From Candidula unifasciata (Eukaryota; Mollusca; Gastropoda; Stylommatophora; Geomitridae): 64,000 bases of DNA. The notes under the pieces are model-generated. The model was not told the DNA's origin and made no database searches. It saw only the letters and a program-made list of their open reading frames with translations. Below, piece by piece: positions 10,685 through 21,754 of this stretch (its first letter is position 1; every line of letters begins with the position of its first letter). The stretch lies in assembly GCA_905116865.2 (NCBI GenBank), contig CAJHNH020000550.1:145001-209000 (forward strand), read 5' to 3'. The position numbers and the translations under genes were made by a program.

Positions 10685-11845
10685 AAATAATCAACAAGAG
10701 TCCAAAATCCGAGGCGTCATATAATAACCCACATCGGGGAGGGGGGGGGGGGCAAAGTATTGGCAACCCTAGTCAACAGTCAAAAACAAAAACCGATGTG
10801 ATCTTTGCTGGAGCTATTTGGTTCGTGTTTTGTGTGACACTATTAAATAAAAACACGACCGTATTCGAATACAACGTTGTGTCAAAATTTGAAAGCAATC
10901 GGTAAAGAACTTTCGGAGATTATCTGTATCAATCAACGGAACGTTTACATTTTTGTTTATATAGATTAAATTCTGTCTTGCTTATTTCAATTTAATCTCT
11001 TTCGTAATAGTTTGGCTTTTCTGTTTATATGCAAACATTTGTTTCTATATCATCTTATTTTAACTGCTATTATCAATCGCAATGTTTTCAGTCATTACAT
11101 AAGTGCTCTTAGACATTACATAAATGTTTATAGTCATTACATAAATGTGCGCTGAATTTCTGCAGTAGTGAGTCATTTTTTATTTTATTTGAACTGTTAT
11201 TATTTTTAACATTTTGATAATGACTGAACTGTAATGATCCCCGAGTGAATTTTTCCTTATTCATTGTTACTCTTTGAAATAGAATGCATTTGTAAAATTT
11301 CCCAACTCAAGGGTAATTGTATAGTGGAGGAGGGGGTGAAGGATGGGGGTGGGTCTCTTCTTTGGTCAAGCTGTTTGCATTGCGCTCTGAAATCATCGGC
11401 TTATTTCACTGAACGCGTCGTTCGGTTCAAGAGTGTATTTTGCACTGGTAATTAATTTTGATCGTCACTGGAGCTACAGAGTTCATGCTTTGAGCGACCT
11501 CTTTGATGGGCAACTAGTCGGTTTTTGTGGAGCGACAGAAAACCTCTATGGGATTTAAATCAAATGGGTGCAATGAAATTGACCGTCTCAATTTTAAACT
11601 TTGCGCGTGCGTGCGTGCGTGCACGCGCTTGTGTGTAGGCATAAGTGTGACCAGCTTGTGCATACATTTGTGTAACATTTTCTTTTTACGTAGAGCCAGG
11701 GTAGTGCAGAAGATATCTTGGGCAGTAAAGACGATCGGTAAGATATCGATCAAATTATTCATTGAGTTCCTATTAATCTATAAAACTAACAGCTTTACAC
11801 AAATGTGATCAGATTACCGAGCAAAAGGAATTGTTTGTTTGTGTG

Positions 11846-11846
<1 letters not shown>
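10685..11846. other. Unassigned stretch
   Basis: No gene recognised. It contains a G-run at about 10740-10752, a three-fold irregular repeat of CATTACATAA..TGT near 11093-11147, and a GCGTGCGTGCGTGC tract at 11603-11620. Confidence 0.45.

Positions 11847-11882
<36 letters not shown>
11847..11882. repeat. (TG)n microsatellite
   Basis: About 34 bases of alternating TG. Confidence 0.95.
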
Positions 11883-11886
<4 letters not shown>

Positions 11887-11928
11887 TCTTGTACGTTCCC
11901 TGAAAAATGCGACATTAGATAGTTTCTA

Positions 11929-12155
11929 CTCATCGGTGACCAGTCGCCCATTGGCTCGCCGTTAGACGACTTCCTCGCCGGTCGAGACACTATTTGAATC
12001 TGTCTCCTGTGATGGCATGAACACTGCAGAGTACTTTTTCAGGGCTCATGGTGAACTGCAATGCTAAGCCATTTTATATAGCGCACATAACCTGGTCACA
12101 ATTATAACCTAAGGCTTCCCCTTTGTGGATGCTGGTTAAACGTGACGATCTTTTT
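11929..12155 (+). mobile_element. Repeat family F, near full-length copy
   Basis: About 225 bp, starting at CTCATCGGTGACCAGTCGCC. It passes through ATTGGCTCGCCGTTAGACGA, TTCAGGGCTCATGGTG, GCCATTTTATATAGCGCACA and CTGGTTAAACGTGACG. It matches 40470-40705 (+) and 19228-19450 (-). No coding frame and no clear Pol III boxes are visible. Confidence 0.78.
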
Positions 12156-12284
12156 TTTTCTCCCCGATAGTGTCACCGTATCCGTAAGCAGCGAATAATA
12201 TCTTTTACCAAGTAATCATAGTACTAGCAGCAGTCCAAATATAAGAACATAATAATGGACTCCACTCAGACTGCGATGGCCATG

Positions 12285-12975
12285 ATATGAAGATCAGCTT
12301 AGACAAAACAGAAGTTATTATATTCTCCAGTAAAGGAAGAACCATCAATATCAAAACTGATCAACACCAGTTAAAACAAGCGAAGGAATTTACATATTTG
12401 GGAGCATTTTTTTTTTACAGAAGACGGAAGAATAAAAAAAGAAATCCATCAAAGATGCAATAAAGCAGAGACAGTTTTAGGCCAAATGGCACCAATTTTG
12501 AAAGACAATGATGTGAATATAGACACTAAAAGAATACTGTTTAACACTAAATTTTTACCAACGTTCTGATATTAATTTTAAACAAGAATACTGTCTTCAG
12601 AAGACAGAAGGAAAAAAGACACGACAGAAATGAAATGTTTACGTACTATGCTAGGTGTAACGAGGAAAGATCTGCTTAGAACAAAGATATCAGGAGGAGA
12701 GTCGGCACAGAAACAATACTGAACTTTAAAGGTAGACAACAAATCAAATGGTTTTGCCATGTAATAAAATTGGCATCAGACTAGGAACCATAAAGAGCAA
12801 TGCTAGACAGATATGGCTGTAACAGAGCCAGAGGTCGACCACGCAGAAAATGGACCAAATACATATCAGAGGCACTGAAAAGTACTTTATACGAAGCGAA
12901 GGAGAAGGACCAGTTCCAGAGATCTCTTCTTCCCCTGACGCCGCGAGGCATTCCCGTAGTAGAGACAAAAAGAAA
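12285..12975 (+). pseudogene. LINE reverse transcriptase, C-terminal part, broken
   Basis: The + frame from about 12288 reads 'KISLDKTEVIIFSS', then 'KEFTYLGA' near 12385, and then, after a frameshift at the T-run (12410-12416), 'RIKKEIHQRCNKAE'. Further on come 'TEMKCLRTMLGVTRKDLL' (about 12627-12680) and 'RARGRPRRKWTKYISEAL' (about 12826-12880). This is the post-palm 'thumb' and C-terminal part of an RTE/Jockey-like non-LTR element: the 'NxxKTEVxxF' block, 'YLG' block and a GRPRxKW ending. The last 140 bp are repeated at 39785-39925. At least two stops and one frameshift are present; there is no intact ORF. Confidence 0.8.
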
Positions 12976-13104
12976 AGAAAAGAAGACAATGTAGTGCAGA
13001 CCAAAACATCTCCATACTACATCTAAAGATTTTGCTAATCTGATGTGCACAACGTAAAATTATATGAAAAAATTGCCTGTTGAATGTTGAATTAAGAATC
13101 GACA

Positions 13105-13623
13105 TCACAATGCTCCACCCCCCCCCCCCCCCCCCCCAAATAAGCCCTCCGTTCCCATCTTCAGCAGCAAGCGAAGAGTTAAAATTCCGATTGTTCCAGT
13201 AACTGTCTGATTGTATATCCATCTCGCCTTTCTCCTGAGTGTCGAGTGTCGGCCAGATCCCGTTGTAACTCCTCGCCGTGCCATTCCCCCCAGACCGTAA
13301 TGATTTATCTGTGCCTTGGCACTGTTCACTTGTTCCGTAAGGGCCCTCACAACATCCAGCTTGTCATACATTAGTTCACCACCAAGTGGTGCAACCGGCC
13401 AGTCTAGCGGCCTGCTCATTTCCCAACACACCGGCATTCCTGGAGAAAATATCCAAAGGATGCTAACCAGCCAGGACCTTTGAAGTGATGCATGCCACTC
13501 TGCACGGAGCATGTCTGACTCCACCTTTCTCAACATGCTCTCAGTTACAATGACGGCATGTGTGGACAGCTGATTCATAAGCCAGTGGAAGGCAGCAGTG
13601 ACTGACATCAGCAAGTCTTCCAT
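13105..13623 (-). pseudogene. RNase H-bearing LINE ORF, C-terminal relic
   Basis: On the minus strand one frame near 13400 reads 'PGNAGVLGNEQAARLAG'. This is the classic end of an RNase H domain (Pro-Gly-His-x-Gly-x-x-Gly-Asn-Glu-x-Ala-Asp pattern) with the His and Asp positions changed. Downstream come 'YDKLDVVRALTEQVNSA' and 'YNQTVTGTIGILTLRLLLKM'. Related fragments occur at 33235-33700 (-), 57140-57590 (-) and 25025-25225 (+). In better copies the frame ends in an 'ECPECYD' cysteine pair. A 21-base C run (13117-13137) has expanded near the 3' end. A continuous 172-residue frame exists but crosses different true frames of the ancestral ORF, so it is not a gene. Confidence 0.7.
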
Positions 13624-13872
13624 ATTACAATCAGCTATGTATAACTGGCTGGTTTCCTATAAATCTGGCCTGTTTACCTTTGTACTTAGCTCCACAGTAC
13701 CCTTTGAAGTTGACACATTCTACACTCGATCCTATCTCATACACAGCCTGCTGTCACCAACTGTCAAGGTGTGCGTGTGTGCGCGTGTGGTCTGCGTGCG
13801 TTTGCGTGTTTCTAGGTTATTCAATACCCATATTACGTATCCTACACAGACGTTTGGGCCTTAGTTAAAGCT

Positions 13873-14181
13873 CTAAGCATATTTATCAGGAAAGCATTTG
13901 TTACTTGTTGTCTGTATCGATATCTTAGCCCATCGCTCAGACCAATTAATGCTTCGTCTTCCCGTACTGCAGCCATCTCCGTGTCTCCATGCTCGACATA
14001 CATTGTTAGTACTGACTGGCATATCTTCTTTCCTCGCCCGCAACCCGTTTATGTATGCTTGTTCTCGTTGAATACCTATTTTCAACAAGAGGTTCATCGT
14101 CTCCGACTCCTTCATCCCAGCGTCTCTGGAACGCAGCGCATTCAGTAAGTCTGCCCTGTCCATACTACTTCCTCCACTCAA
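13873..14181 (-). pseudogene. RNase H-bearing LINE ORF, C-terminal relic (second copy)
   Basis: The minus-strand frame contains 'MDRADLLNALRSRDAG' followed by 'LLLKIGIQREQAY'. This corresponds to the segment after the RNase H domain in the element at 13105-13623. The rest of the 102-residue frame is not recognisable. It sits in the same orientation about 250 bp upstream of that copy. Assignment rests on pattern similarity only. Confidence 0.5.
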
Positions 14182-14400
14182 CGTGTGACGCGGTTAAGTT
14201 GCTTCTGGAAGACGACGAAGAAAACATGAAATAAGGTGGCAAACTACACAAGCAACTAGACAACCGCTAGATTCACATCCGAAAATTATCTTTAAGTCAT
14301 CATGTACCAGTCTTTAAACTTCGATATCAAAGGCGACAAAGTAAAAAAAAAAAAAAAAATAAGCATAAAAATAATTAATAAATACCGAAATAGATGAAGA

Positions 14401-14690
14401 GGTACTTCAATTTTAATTCACCCCAAACTAAGGAAATCTGGAGTTCACGGGAAAGTCCAATATAGTAGAGGTGGTATGTGTTTGAGTTAGGGTTGGGTTA
14501 GTCGGTGTCTCTCGGGGCTGGCAAAGATCAGTCTTATTTTCGTGACAGAGCAAGCATACGTGCTCTGGCTACTGTTCCACACAAATGATAGTTTCTGTGT
14601 TTTTTTCAGACCACAACACCCCTAGAATATTGGACTTTCTAGGGAACTGCTGTATTTCCTTTGTTTGAGGTGAATTAAAATTGAAGTGCC
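14401..14690. mobile_element. Foldback / long inverted repeat, about 290 bp
   Basis: The left arm (14402-14473) and right arm (14617-14688) are reverse complements over about 72 bp at roughly 80% identity. Examples are TTCAATTTTAATTCACCCC against GGTGAATTAAAATTGAAG, and AAAGTCCAATAT against ATATTGGACTTT. A loop of about 143 bp has no coding frame. It could be a foldback transposon or a decayed palindromic insertion. Confidence 0.75.
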
Positions 14691-14907
14691 GATACAAACT
14701 GTAGACAGGCCCGCTTGAACATATGAGCTTAGGTACCTTGAGGCCCTCCAACCCGACGACATACACAACCTCACATCCTTTCCTTAATTGTGTATGGAGG
14801 CTAGGCTAGCCCTGCTCCTGTGTATAGAGGTTCTCTTTGCAGGTTTTCCTTTATAAATATCACATTATATCAAATATATTGTTATCATTTGTATTTGCCA
14901 TTCGACG

Positions 14908-14976
14908 CATTATAATTATTATTATTATTATTATTGTTTTATATTATTATTATTATTATTACTACTACTACTACTG
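14908..14976. repeat. (TTA)n / (CTA)n microsatellite
   Basis: About 65 bases of ATT/ATTACT trinucleotides interrupted once. Confidence 0.9.
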
Positions 14977-14997
14977 GAAATTCGTAAGTTCAGATAC

Positions 14998-15215
14998 TGA
15001 TGGAGCCAGACATTTTTTTTTCTCCAAAAAAGATTTTGACTCTCAAGTCGTCCTAGCCTTGAATGGGTACCAGGTAACGTCTTGTAAAGTAAAGGCGGCC
15101 GGTGTGATGCGGACATCATCACCCAGTCTTGCCGATTGGTCTGTAACACATAGGTCCTGCAGTATATGCCCAGTTCCCCTGAAGACTGGAAAAGGGTTTT
15201 TTTTTCACGCACTTA
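14998..15215 (+). mobile_element. SINE family A, 5'-truncated copy
   Basis: Contains GTCGTCCTAGCCTTGAATGG, GTACCAGGTAACGTC, AAAGGCGGCCGGTGTGATG, GCCGATTGGTCTGTAA and a final T-rich tail (15189-15206). Confidence 0.8.
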
Positions 15216-15234
15216 AACGAAGCTTAGGTCCATA

Positions 15235-16065
15235 GAAAGCCCCAACCTCCCTAGACAATTTATTAACGATAGAAGCACTTTCCCATCCTTCCCCCATCCC
15301 CCGCCGCCCCAAATCTCCACATCCATCCCCGGCCCTTTGTGACGGTGTTAATGCTCAAATGCACTGACTGGCTTTTCTAGAGAAGCGAATGAATTTGAAA
15401 TAGATGGCATACTAGATTTAAAAAAAAAAAAATTACACCCCTAATGCGGCTCTCTCAGTCACTTGGTGTCAGTCGTTCATTGTGCAACTAAGAAGGTTTA
15501 AAAAAATGTTAAATATTGTACATACAGTAGAATTTGAGCCTGATACCTTTAAATGACGATATCCTCTGGCTAAAGATGAAAATAACAGCTCATCTTTGAC
15601 AGACGACGACATCAGGAAGAAGAACTACTGCTGCTTCTGTCCTACTACTTTTACACATACCAAAACAAAAACGACGACAACGACAGCAACACCAACACCG
15701 CCACCAACAATAAAAACAGCAGCTACTACTACAATTACTACTACAATTACTAAAAAAATAAACTCACATTCATATGAGTATGACACTAACTTTGTTTCAA
15801 CAAAACAAGTTACCGACACACCAAGTGCTGCAATAACCCCCCATTCTATTTATCCGATATGTTTGGACTGTAGCCTCCGTAACCTGAACGGACAGTTTTG
15901 CCGACTATCAGAAGGTTTAAGCGGACAGCTGCCCAGTTTTAACGGAAAATATGAATAACAGACATACATTTTTTTAAAATACTTCGCAGAGGAATGATTA
16001 TTCAAGAATACATAAAGTAAAGAACACATTTCCTCGCCTTTAGGCATATTGTTCAGATAGTTAGT
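15235..16065. other. Unassigned stretch
   Basis: No recognised family. The frame at 15596-15958 is Thr/Lys-rich from an ACA/ACN-rich tract (15655-15740) and looks like low-complexity sequence rather than a protein gene. Confidence 0.45.
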
Positions 16066-16303
16066 TAGTTTCGTATCCTTTACAGGACATCGCAGAACCA
16101 ACTCCAACAGCCCCTGTCTGTTGTGTGGTTTTTCTAGGCAAATTTACATATAGTTGTGTGCCATTGCTTTCTGGACGGTCGGTTTTCTTGATACCACTGT
16201 CGAAACCAACGCAAAGCGCATTGCCAGCAGCTGGAATCAAACCCGACATCTCGGCATTACGAAGCGTTCGCATCGACTTAGCCACAGAGCCGACTGTTCA
16301 GTA
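16066..16303 (-). mobile_element. SINE family B copy, near full-length
   Basis: On the minus strand the tRNA-like head is at about 16303-16225 (TCTGTGGCTAAGTCGATGCG, TTCGTAATGCC, GGTTTGATTCCAGCTG). It is followed by GACAGTGGTATCAAGAAA, CAGAAAGCAATGGC and the 3' end GTCCTGTAAAGGATACGAAAC. The B box-like GGTTTGATTCC identifies the tRNA origin. A family A relic in the same orientation abuts it on the right. Confidence 0.82.
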
Positions 16304-16305
16304 GT

Positions 16306-16445
16306 GCTAGACCTATATTTTATGAACCGATCGGCACTAGGTGGGTCATGTGGTCAGCTTCATTCCAGCTGCCTTCATTTCCCTGAACTTTACCAAGTAA
16401 CCTTTCTAAGACTGGGTCACATGGGAGGCGATATCATTTTTTAAA
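16306..16445 (-). mobile_element. SINE family A, truncated copy
   Basis: Reverse-complement landmarks TAGACCTATATTTTATGAACCG, GGTGGGTCATGTGGTCAGC and GCTGCCTTCATTTCC correspond to the 3' half of family A. Confidence 0.65.
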
Positions 16446-16499
16446 AACTGTGTACGAATTTGACCACGAATGCGTTAGAAATTCCCAATATAAGTAAAC

Positions 16500-16765
16500 A
16501 ACCCTTTCAACACCACTGGCGCATAAGCCATATGGTGTTTATTCCATATTTTAATAGGCCACTCGGAACTCGATATGTGATCGCTTCTACTTCCCAGAAC
16601 ACTTAACAAGACCCATTTTATATTTACCGACCTGGCAGCCGAGGTCAGTTATAAAGGAATATCCGACTGGATTTGAATTTGTACTCAAAACCTTCGCCCG
16701 AGGTCAGTTATGACAGAATATCCGACTGGATATGGATTTGAATTCAAAACCTTCGCCCGAGGATA
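16500..16765 (-). mobile_element. Diverged SINE family A relic with an internal 59-bp duplication
   Basis: Weak family A similarity in reverse orientation (GGCGCATAAGCCATATGG, ACCGACCTGGCAGCCGAGGTC). The segment beginning GAGGTCAGTTAT at 16641 is repeated at 16700, giving two head-to-tail units of about 59 bp. Confidence 0.5.
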
Positions 16766-17461
16766 TGCTTCTAACTACTACCTCACTGCAGCTTTCTTGT
16801 GTACCTGTATACCCGATTTTATTTAACACAAACACTGATACGTGGCAAAAATCTGAATACTGGAAACAAGGCATGATTCACCAATTGGTATGCTACTATA
16901 TGCCCGAATCCCCTAAAGTATGAATAGGGTCCTTTTTACAGTGATGATTCACAATCACAGAAAGAACTCAAAAAAATATTACCATTCATTTCCGTCTTAT
17001 AAATGTCCCCAGAATAAACCAGTAGCGATTATCAACTACTGACTTCACTTCCGCTCTTTTGTAAGACTCAGTTGTAGGCAGACGTTACCGTCACCCCGAT
17101 GGTCGTCATTCTCGCTGGTCCTAATCACGTGGTAGTAGTATTGCCTGAGCCTATTCGAGCGATTTCTACCTGTGTTGGCATTCCTTTTAGTGACATATAT
17201 TTTTATTATATTGTGAAGCTGGCTGATATATACGTTTCATGCGGGTTTAAATCTTTCCTTCAGTGACTAGAGTTCCTACATAAAGCTTATTAAAGCAGAT
17301 TATCAAAGCATAGAATAAAGTAGTTTTCGTACGCGCATGTGTGTTTTTCTTCAAAATACGTAAGAAGGTAAGTGTTAATTCATTATATGTTTATGAGATA
17401 ATGCAATACTTCAGGAAGGTAATAGTCTAGCATTGTGTAGTGTTTTTGTCACTGGCCATCA

Positions 17462-17527
17462 GCCTTCACAAGTTTAAAAAAGATTTAGACGGTGACTTGC
17501 TCGGTAGTGACAGAGTTAATGTTATTA

Positions 17528-17529
<2 letters not shown>
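17462..17529 (+). repeat. Left arm of a 68-bp inverted repeat enclosing a microsatellite
   Basis: This 68-bp segment is the reverse complement of 19031-19098 with only two mismatches and a perfect core of about 50 bp (GATTTAGACGGTGACTTGC and onward). The microsatellite starts at once at its inner edge. Confidence 0.93.
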
Positions 17530-17530
<1 letters not shown>

Positions 17531-17558
<28 letters not shown>

Positions 17559-18365
17559 CATACATACATACATACATACATACATACATACATACATACA
17601 TACATACATACATACATACATACATACATACATACATACATACATACATACATACATACATACATACATACATACATACATACATACATACCATACATAC
17701 ATACATACATACATACATACATACATACATACATACATACATACATACATACATACAACATACATACATACATACATACATACATACATACATACATACA
17801 TACATACATACATACATACATACAGACATACATACATACATACATACATACATACATACATACATACATACATACATACATACATACATGCATACATACA
17901 TACATACATACATACATACATACATACATACATACATACATACATACATACATACATACATACATACATACATACATACATACATACATACATACATACA
18001 TACATACATACATACATACAGACATACATACATACCTACATACATACATACATACATACATACATACATACATACATACATACATACATACATACATACA
18101 TACATACATACATACATACATACATACATACATACATACATACATACATACATACATACATACATACATACATACATACATACATACATACATACATACA
18201 TACATACATACATACATACATACATACATACATACATACATACATACATACATACATACATACATACATACATACATACATACATACATACATACATACA
18301 TACATACATACATACATACATACAATACATACATACATACATACCTACATACATACATACATACA

Positions 18366-18396
<31 letters not shown>

Positions 18397-18668
18397 CATA
18401 CATACATACATACATACATACATACATACATACATACATACATACATACATACATACATACATACATACATACATACATACATACATACATACATACATA
18501 CATACATACATACATACATACATACATACATACATACATACATACATACATACATACATACATACATACATACATACATACATACATACATACATACATA
18601 CATACATACATACATACATACATACATACATACTACATACATACAATACATACATACATGCATGCATA
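17531..18668. repeat. (CATA)n tetranucleotide microsatellite, about 1.1 kb
   Basis: Roughly 280 CATA units with rare interruptions: phase slips near 17691, 17757, 18324, 18366, 18633 and 18645, plus scattered single-base changes such as CAGA and CCTA. The tyrosine/isoleucine/histidine/threonine frames on + and the Met-Tyr-Val-Cys frames on - are repeat translations. Confidence 0.97.
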
Positions 18669-18912
18669 CATGTATGTATGTATGTATGTATGTATGTATG
18701 TGTCTGTGTGTCTGTGTGTGTGTGTGTGTGGGTGGGTGGGTGTGTGGGTGGGTGGGTGGGTGGGTGGATGGATGGATGGATGGATGGATGGATGGATGGA
18801 TGGATGGATGGATATGTATGTATGTAGGTGTGTAGGTAGGTAGGTAGGTAGGTAGGTAGGTAGGTAGGTAGGTATGTAGGTAGGTATGTAGGTATATGTG
18901 TGTATGTGTGTG
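18669..18912. repeat. Compound microsatellite: (TATG)n, (TG)n, (GTGG)n, (GGAT)n, (GTAG)n
   Basis: Successive G-rich tetranucleotide tracts on this strand. They begin with TATG, the reverse complement of the preceding CATA repeat, so the two tracts meet at a palindromic ATACATGTAT junction (about 18666-18676). Confidence 0.95.
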
Positions 18913-19030
18913 TGAAGTCTGAGTCACAAGCATCGACACATAGAAAACTTTGATGGTGGGGGACCCCAACTTCCTTACAAATGTTCTCGGACGATTCCTT
19001 GCCTGACTTCGTTTCGTGCCTAAAAATAAA

Positions 19031-19098
19031 AATAATAACATTAACTCTGTCACTACCGAGCAAGTCACCGTCTAAATCTTTTCTAAACTTTTGAAGGC
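19031..19098 (-). repeat. Right arm of the 68-bp inverted repeat
   Basis: Reverse complement of 17462-17529. The inner side of this arm is separated from the microsatellite by about 115 bp of unique sequence (18913-19030), unlike the left arm. Confidence 0.93.
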
Positions 19099-19227
19099 GT
19101 CACACGAGTATATCCACTAAATACTTCTTTTATAATACCAGTTTCAATTCCGGGCAGTAATCCCTGATGACCCTGTATAGACTGCAATACCAGTAGTTAT
19201 CCAGTCCAATGCTTTGCTTGGGAAAAA

Positions 19228-19450
19228 ATCGTCACCTTCAACCAGCACCCCCGATGAGGAGCTTTAGGTTATAATTGAGACTAGTTTATGTGCGTCAAAA
19301 ATATTGGCTATCAGCATTGCACGCCACCAAGAGCACTGAAAAGGACTCTTGCAGTGTTGATGCGATCAAAGGAGACAGACTCATATACTGCCTTGATCGG
19401 CGACGAAGTCGTCAACCGTCTAGCCAGTGGACGACCCGGTTGCCTAGGAT
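19228..19450 (-). mobile_element. Repeat family F, near full-length copy
   Basis: Reverse-complement landmarks: ATCGTCACCTTCAACCAGCA at the 3' end, AGGTTATAATTGAGACTAGT, GCACGCCACCAAGAGC, GATGCGATCAAAGGAGACAG, and CGACGAAGTCGTCAACCG near the 5' end. Confidence 0.78.
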
Positions 19451-19459
19451 GTGTGTACC

Positions 19460-20504
19460 AGAAGTTTTGCTTGTGCATTTAAAAAAAAAATTGTATCACG
19501 TTTTGCCACTAACCTCGTGTCTATTTATGTACATGTGCAACAGGGGAGGAGACAGTAGTTAGAATTTCAAAATCATTGTACCCACACAAATAAACGACAT
19601 GATATGCCAACGAATGGATGCAAACCGCTCATGATGACATGTTTTTGGGAGTCGTGACCATCTGTCGTATGATACACTATTTGAAAATGGTCTAATTCAT
19701 TCATAGTTTAAGCGTCTAAGCCTTGCAGTGATCAATGTTCCTAATACATTTATCTATTACAGCGCAGACCACTTAAGACGAGCTCGGATGTGGCGAATTT
19801 CTGTTATGAAGAATAATTTGTTAATAGCAAGCATTTTTTTTTTGGGTTGTTTCTTCAATTTTTGTCTCGATATGTGAGTTCACGAGATCAGGTCTGCACA
19901 GTATTTGTGTATTTATTTAACGTTTACATTTCCACCACTTCCTTTTCCGTTCTTTCTTTATGTTTTATTCAGCAATAGCTCTCCGTGTCCATATTTTCTT
20001 CTATTACATATTCCAGGTACCATGTTACCATTGTTGGTTGCTTAATTAGACTTGTCTTTTGTCCGTCAACGCCTGTGTATAAACTGTGTTGTATTTGTGC
20101 TCGTCGTTTCCTTTTCATCGGATGAACTGTCTAGTCACTGTCGTTTGTTTGATTTTGTTGTTGTTGTTTTGTGCTTACTTTTAGAAGGGTAACAATTTCA
20201 CAGGAGAGAAAAAAATAGGGAAAAAAATTAAATTTAACTAACCTTATGTGACATTTAACAGCACGTGATGATGATGAAGACGATGATTAAAAACACAGCC
20301 AGTGGTTTATTTTTTCCGGTCTGCAATAAACAGTAACAGTAAACTAGTGGTAGTTTAAAGAAAGTTGTTCAGAGTTTACCTGCTGGTGTTTCTTGGGCAG
20401 GTCTGTGACGAGTTGTGCTTTTCCAGATCGTTGACATGATATTTGTTTAGGGATGGACCGCCATCACATAGTCTCGGTAAGAACTTCTACTAACTGTCAA
20501 TACT
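19460..20504. other. Unassigned stretch
   Basis: No gene recognised. 19960-20190 may contain a very decayed LINE tail on the minus strand but I cannot support it. A GATGATGATGAAGACGATGA tract sits at 20266-20288. Confidence 0.4.
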
Positions 20505-20803
20505 ATCTGTATTTACCTTCCTTGTGGGTTTGGGAGCTGCTTTGTGGGAAAAACAAGAACAGACCCACTTCTTCCTCAACAAGCATGTCGTAGGAGTCGA
20601 ATACTTGGTGGCTTCCTTTGAAGTCGGAGTGCATCTGCCCGAGCGGCAAGGAACAAGCAGCTGCACAGAAGTAAGCCAGTAAAACGGATGTACACGCTAA
20701 TCGCAGGCTCTGGCACAAAGCCAATGTCCAAATGGACCAATGGCCAGGACTTTCCGCCGGAGCCTACAGACGCCGAACAAAGAAGAAGAAGATCTGCATT
20801 TAC
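20505..20803 (+). mobile_element. SINE-like family C copy, full-length with target duplication
   Basis: The body 20517-20791 runs from CTTGTGGGTTTGGGAGC to a short AGAAGAAGAAG tail. Flanks ATCTGTATTTAC (20505-20516) and ATCTGCATTTAC (20792-20803) agree at 11 of 12 positions. It contains ATGTCGTAGGAGTCGAATA and CGGCAAGGAACAAGCAGC, shared with the other copies. The short tail contrasts with (GAA)35 at 8260-8364 and shows tail length is variable. Confidence 0.88.
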
Positions 20804-21099
20804 TATTGTTAGGGCTGTTTGGACATCGGGGTCGTGAACCTGATAATTTAGGACCCCATGGTTAGTGCTGTCGCCACGGACTGTGCAGGTTTGAACGTGT
20901 TTATTTTTGCTCCCGACAGAAGGATGACCATCATACCACCGAGAGTCGAACTCAGGTCTCTCGCATGAGAATCCGACATTATAAACGCTCGGCCGGCCAC
21001 GCATCTCCATAACGGCAACAATATATTTATAACCCACACAGTGTGGCATTTGTAATCATGTCTGTTCAGTCATCTGTGTCGTGTACAGACACTTATTTC

Positions 21100-21330
21100 T
21101 GAGACAGATGTTCTTCCCTACCATGATGCCAGAGTGCCTAACATCTTCTCTTTTGGTCTCGCATTGCCTCCTCTTATTCTTCCCCTTTTCCCCCTCCGTC
21201 GCGATGGATTCCATTGTTTTTCTTCTCAAGTTATTTCCAAAGAATGTAAATCGTCACCAAATGATGCATCCAATCTGTTTGTTCTCTTGGTGCGCTCATT
21301 GCTTTCAATGCATCTTCATTTCTACTCCTT
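21100..21330 (-). pseudogene. Possible LINE 3' ORF relic
   Basis: On the minus strand the sequence reads roughly '..FTFFGNNLRRKTMESI..' followed by a basic block and ends near 21100. This resembles the 'FxGHxxRRxxLE' and GRGRPR-type ending of RTE/Jockey-like ORFs. Conservation is weak and stops are present. Overlapping + strand frames of about 90 residues have no recognisable domain. Confidence 0.35.
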
Positions 21331-21499
21331 CATTACTACTTATCTGCCAATAGTTTTAATCAATCTTCTACAAAAACCACATTTCTGCAGTTTCCTCATA
21401 TTCTTTGAACAATCTGCTGACTGTCCGTAATGAATTTCCATATATCAAAATTAGCTCTATGAAGTCACACCGTTTTGAAACTTTATTGTCCACTCATGC

Positions 21500-21752
21500 C
21501 AGCATCTGTGGCTTAGACGTCGGGAACGAGCTATGTAATGCCGGGATACCGGATTCGATCCCAGCTGCGGACGATATGGCAGCTAAGCGTCTTGCCTTGG
21601 TTTCGACCGTGGTACCAGGAGCTGACCGTTCAAGAGCGATGGCAAACTACTGAACGTAAAATTTGGTTGGATAAATCACAGTGCCCCCCCCCCCCAAATG
21701 CTGGGGCTGATTCTGCAACGTCTTGTAAAGGATGCGCAACTAACTTAAGTAC
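21500..21752 (+). mobile_element. SINE family B copy
   Basis: tRNA-like head with TGTAATGCCGGGATACCGG and a B box-like GATTCGATCCC. It then has TTTCGACCGTGGTACCAGG and AGCGATGGCAAACTACTGAA, a C-run at 21684-21694 and the 3' end CTTGTAAAGGATGCGCAACTAAC. Confidence 0.85.
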
Positions 21753-21754
21753 AC

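Noticed and set aside
13105..13623. 172-residue frame taken as a gene
   Set aside because: The RNase H-type motif lies in another frame from the 3' part of this ORF, so the frame crosses ancestral frames; it is a decayed LINE.
17440..19068. Open frames of 447-527 residues on both strands (Thr-Tyr-Ile-His and Met-Tyr-Val-Cys repeats)
   Set aside because: They are translations of a tetranucleotide microsatellite that lacks stops in all frames; there is no non-repetitive domain.
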